Positions 14,038 to 16,057 of a stretch of DNA of 16,057 nucleotides are shown here, one piece after another. Source of the DNA: DASZGL01 sp035938875. GTDB lineage: Bacteria > Chloroflexota > Dormibacteria > Aeolococcales > Aeolococcaceae. A program made the translations under genes and the position numbers. The first letter of the stretch is position 1. Every line of letters starts with the position of its first letter. The notes beneath the pieces were generated by a model. That model did not search any database. It was not told the origin of the DNA and was given only the letters and a program-made list of their open reading frames with translations. The stretch is taken from assembly GCA_035938875.1 (NCBI GenBank), contig DASZGL010000007.1:1-16057 (forward strand), written 5' to 3'.

Positions 14038-15444
14038 TCAGCCCCGCACCACCGCCGGCAGCCGGCGAGAGACGGCAACACCGGCGAGCCCCGCGACCGT
14101 CGCCACCGCGAAGGCGATGGCGACGCCCGTGCGCGGAGCCCAGCCGGCCGCCGCGCCCACCGCCACCGCCACCCCGCCGAGGCCGGCGCCGAGGGCAACG
14201 CCGAGGTTGTCGAAGAGCTGCATCGCCGCCGCCGACGACCCCTCCTGCCCCGGTGGCGCCGCGCGCATCACCGCAAGGGTGATCGACCCGTAGGCGATGC
14301 CGATGCCGAGCCCGGCGACCAGCCAGCCGGCGATGGCGACGACCACGGGCACGTCGGGGATGAGCACGGCGGCGACCATCGCGATGCCCAGGAGGATGAC
14401 GGCGAAGCCGGTCCGCACCAGCCGGGCCGCGCTCCAGATCGGCGCCTGACGAGCCTGGATCCATGCGCCGGTGGTCCACGACAGCGTCGCGGCGGTGATG
14501 GCGACTGCAGCGAAGGTGGGCGTCTGGCCGCGAACCGACGTCAGGCTGAGGGGAACGTAGGTGTCCGCGCCGAAGAAGGCGAAGGTCAGCAGGCCGCGGG
14601 AGAGCACCGCGGCGGGGAGGCCGCTGCTGGCACGAAACGTTCCCACCGGGATGAGTCGCAGCAGTGGCCGCACGGCGACAGCGGCGGCCGCCAGGATGAG
14701 AGGCGGCGCGACCACCGCCGAGCGGCTGTTGAGGGCACCGAGCAGCAGGCCGACGCCGGCCGACACCCGCGCTGCGTCGGCGATGCGCCCGAACGGGGCG
14801 GCCCGGCGCTGCACCGGCGGTCCGAGGCGATGCAGCGGCCCCAGCGCGATCGTCCCGGACACGGCGACCAGCGGGAGCAGCCCGAGGAACACCCAGCGCC
14901 ATCCCGCGTGCGCGGCGACGAGAGCGGCGAGGCTCGGGCCCGCGAGCCCGGGAACCACCCATGCGGTGGAGAGCACCGCGAGCATCCGCGGCCGCACCGC
15001 GTCGTCGTAGGAGCGGCCGATGCTTGCGTACGCCACCGATGGAATGGCCCCGGCGCCGATGCCCTGCACCGCGCGGGCGATGACCAGCACCAGCATGGTC
15101 GGAGCCAGCCCGCCGGCGAGCAGCCCCAGCGAGAACAGCAGCAACCCGCCGATGAAGGGCGGCGCCGGGCCGCGGCGATCGACCTGGTCACCGGCGGCGA
15201 CGATGCCGAAGACCGTGCCCAGCGAAAAGGCGCTGATCACCCAGCCGTAGAGGTTGATGCCGCCGAGGTCGCCGCTGATCACCGGGAGGATGGTGATCAC
15301 CGCCAGCGCCTCGAAGGCCACCAGCGTCACCGCCATCACCAGGCCAGCGGTGGTGGCTCGCAGCTGCGGCGACCAGAGGCCGAGCGCCGGATATCCGTCG
15401 AGCCCGGCGATCCGCGCGTTCGTCGAGCGCTCCGCCGGTTTCAC
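14038..15444 (-). CDS. MFS transporter (drug/metabolite exporter-type)
   Basis: A 468-residue multi-helix membrane protein of the Major Facilitator Superfamily. Seen: VISGDLGG before the first loop, the motif-A-like loop GDQVDRRGP between helices 2 and 3, RAVQGIGAGAIPSVAYASIG (motif B/C region), and GWRWVFLGLLPLV in helix 6, which is typical of the DHA exporters. Twelve to fourteen helices can be drawn. Substrate is unknown. The GTG at 15444 lacks a strong ribosome site and begins 21 bases after the sugar dehydrogenase stop, consistent with an operon. The helix-10 region carries PGQEGSSAAAMQLFDNLG, also common in this group. Confidence 0.88.
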   Translation of the reverse strand: MKPAERSTNARIAGLDGYPALGLWSPQLRATTAGLVMAVTLVAFEALAVITILPVISGDLGGINLYGWVISAFSLGTVFGIVAAGDQVDRRGPAPPFIGGLLLFSLGLLAGGLAPTMLVLVIARAVQGIGAGAIPSVAYASIGRSYDDAVRPRMLAVLSTAWVVPGLAGPSLAALVAAHAGWRWVFLGLLPLVAVSGTIALGPLHRLGPPVQRRAAPFGRIADAARVSAGVGLLLGALNSRSAVVAPPLILAAAAVAVRPLLRLIPVGTFRASSGLPAAVLSRGLLTFAFFGADTYVPLSLTSVRGQTPTFAAVAITAATLSWTTGAWIQARQAPIWSAARLVRTGFAVILLGIAMVAAVLIPDVPVVVAIAGWLVAGLGIGIAYGSITLAVMRAAPPGQEGSSAAAMQLFDNLGVALGAGLGGVAVAVGAAAGWAPRTGVAIAFAVATVAGLAGVAVSRRLPAVVRG

Positions 15445-15465
15445 GCGGCCATGATCGCCGCCGTC

Positions 15466-16057
15466 CTAGCCCAGGCGGTAGATGCTGCCAGCGTCGGAGA
15501 AGTACAGAGCGTGATTGGGGCCCTGCTTGATGTCGAGCTTGCAGCCCGGCGGCCCCGCTGCGACGCCGCCGCTGCCGAAGATCACGCCACCCTTGTAGTA
15601 GGTGCAGAAAACGATCTGGCCGGCGTAGCCCGCAGGCCCTGCGCTGTCGACGAACGTGATCCCCGATGGCACGTAGGTGCTGGCCTCGCTACTCCAGTCG
15701 GGTGCGTGCTGTCCCGTCCCGCAGGCCGAGTAGGGCGCGATCGGGTGGCTGTTGCCGTAACAGAAGGGCCATTGGTAGCCGCCGCCTCGCGCCACGCTGG
15801 CGACGAACGTGTCGTAGCCGGTGCGCGGGCTGCCGGCGTCGCCGGTCGGTCCGTTGTTGCTCACCGCGACCTGGCCGGTACTGGAGATGGCGATGCCGAA
15901 GGGGTTGCGAAAACCGAAGGCGTACACCGCGTCGTGGGGACCGAAGGGGTTGTCGGCGGGGATGCTGCCGTCGGGGTTGTAGCGAAGCACCTTGCCGCGG
16001 AAGTCGTTGATGTCCTGCGCGGTGTTGGCAGCGTGCTCATCGCCGAGGGTGACGTAG
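15466..16057 (-). CDS. PQQ-dependent sugar dehydrogenase-like protein (GSDH family), 5' end outside window
   Basis: The C-terminal 196 residues of a six-bladed beta-propeller oxidoreductase of the glucose/sorbosone dehydrogenase family. Seen: YVTLGDEHAANTAQDIND, then GKVLRYNPDGSIPADNPFG, AFGFRNPFGIA and GGGYQWPFCYG; these four blocks in order are the family pattern. The C-terminal end, HALYFSDAGSIYRLG, is a typical last propeller blade. The N-terminus, and any signal peptide, lies beyond base 16057. Members oxidise sugars or other alcohols with PQQ, but many are only structural relatives, so substrate and cofactor use are not certain. It is the first visible gene of a minus-strand unit with the MFS exporter and the lipase. 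Confidence 0.85.
   Translation of the reverse strand, partial: YVTLGDEHAANTAQDINDFRGKVLRYNPDGSIPADNPFGPHDAVYAFGFRNPFGIAISSTGQVAVSNNGPTGDAGSPRTGYDTFVASVARGGGYQWPFCYGNSHPIAPYSACGTGQHAPDWSSEASTYVPSGITFVDSAGPAGYAGQIVFCTYYKGGVIFGSGGVAAGPPGCKLDIKQGPNHALYFSDAGSIYRLG

Noticed and set aside
13986..14198. Longer N-terminus of the lipase
   Set aside because: It enters the MFS coding region and hides the signal peptide; the ATG at 13985 has a purine-rich site just ahead.
13251..14282. 343-residue plus-strand frame
   Set aside because: Antisense of the lipase and MFS genes, Arg/Pro-rich, no motif.
1..16057. CRISPR array, tRNA, rRNA or insertion sequence
   Set aside because: No regularly spaced direct repeats, cloverleaf-like segment, transposase motif or terminal inverted repeats were seen by eye; a tRNA scan would be needed for certainty.

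Overview
The window is a densely packed, GC-rich bacterial chromosome segment. C/G dominates third codon positions, GTG starts are common, and neighbouring genes often overlap by 1 to 4 bases. The style fits a high-GC Terrabacteria lineage, either Actinobacteriota or a soil lineage such as Dormibacterota. Supporting signs are a MutY that appears to lack the Nudix half, a TM-anchored solute-binding protein and Gly/Ser-rich secreted proteins. The lineage is an inference; no rRNA or marker gene is present to settle it. No rRNA, tRNA, CRISPR array or insertion sequence was seen.

Layout. (1) 1-1541, plus strand: the 3' end of a MutY-type adenine DNA glycosylase, coupled to a formyltransferase with a Cys/His-rich tail. 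(2) 3101-1548, minus strand: a three-gene unit of a 54-aa single-TM protein, a zinc-dependent medium-chain alcohol dehydrogenase and a small Cys/His-motif hypothetical. (3) 3308-11323, plus strand: a tightly overlapped run of eight genes. It encodes two branched-chain amino-acid-type (HAAT) permeases, LivG-like and LivF-like ATPases, a 556-aa secreted TM-anchored protein of unknown function, a TM-tethered periplasmic-binding-type protein, a cupin and a LemA-family protein. (4) 12310-11333, minus strand: an HtpX-like M48 membrane metalloprotease, convergent with LemA. (5) 12328-12840, plus strand: a small alpha/beta hydrolase, divergent from the protease with only 17 bases between start codons. 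(6) 16057-12837, minus strand: a PQQ-type sugar dehydrogenase-like protein (5' end outside the window), an MFS exporter and a secreted lipase-like hydrolase.

How the genes fit together. Region 3 reads as one transport operon: two permeases, two ATPases and a substrate-binding protein make a complete importer. The substrate cannot be read from sequence and may not be an amino acid. The adjacent dioxygenase-type cupin and the divergent alcohol dehydrogenase hint at uptake and oxidation of an organic carbon compound. The most unusual parts are an RHH-like C-terminal extension on LivF, the unknown anchored protein inserted between LivF and the binding protein, and a binding protein held by an N-terminal TM helix plus a long Gly/Ala/Ser linker instead of a lipid anchor. 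The rest looks like ordinary housekeeping and accessory content.
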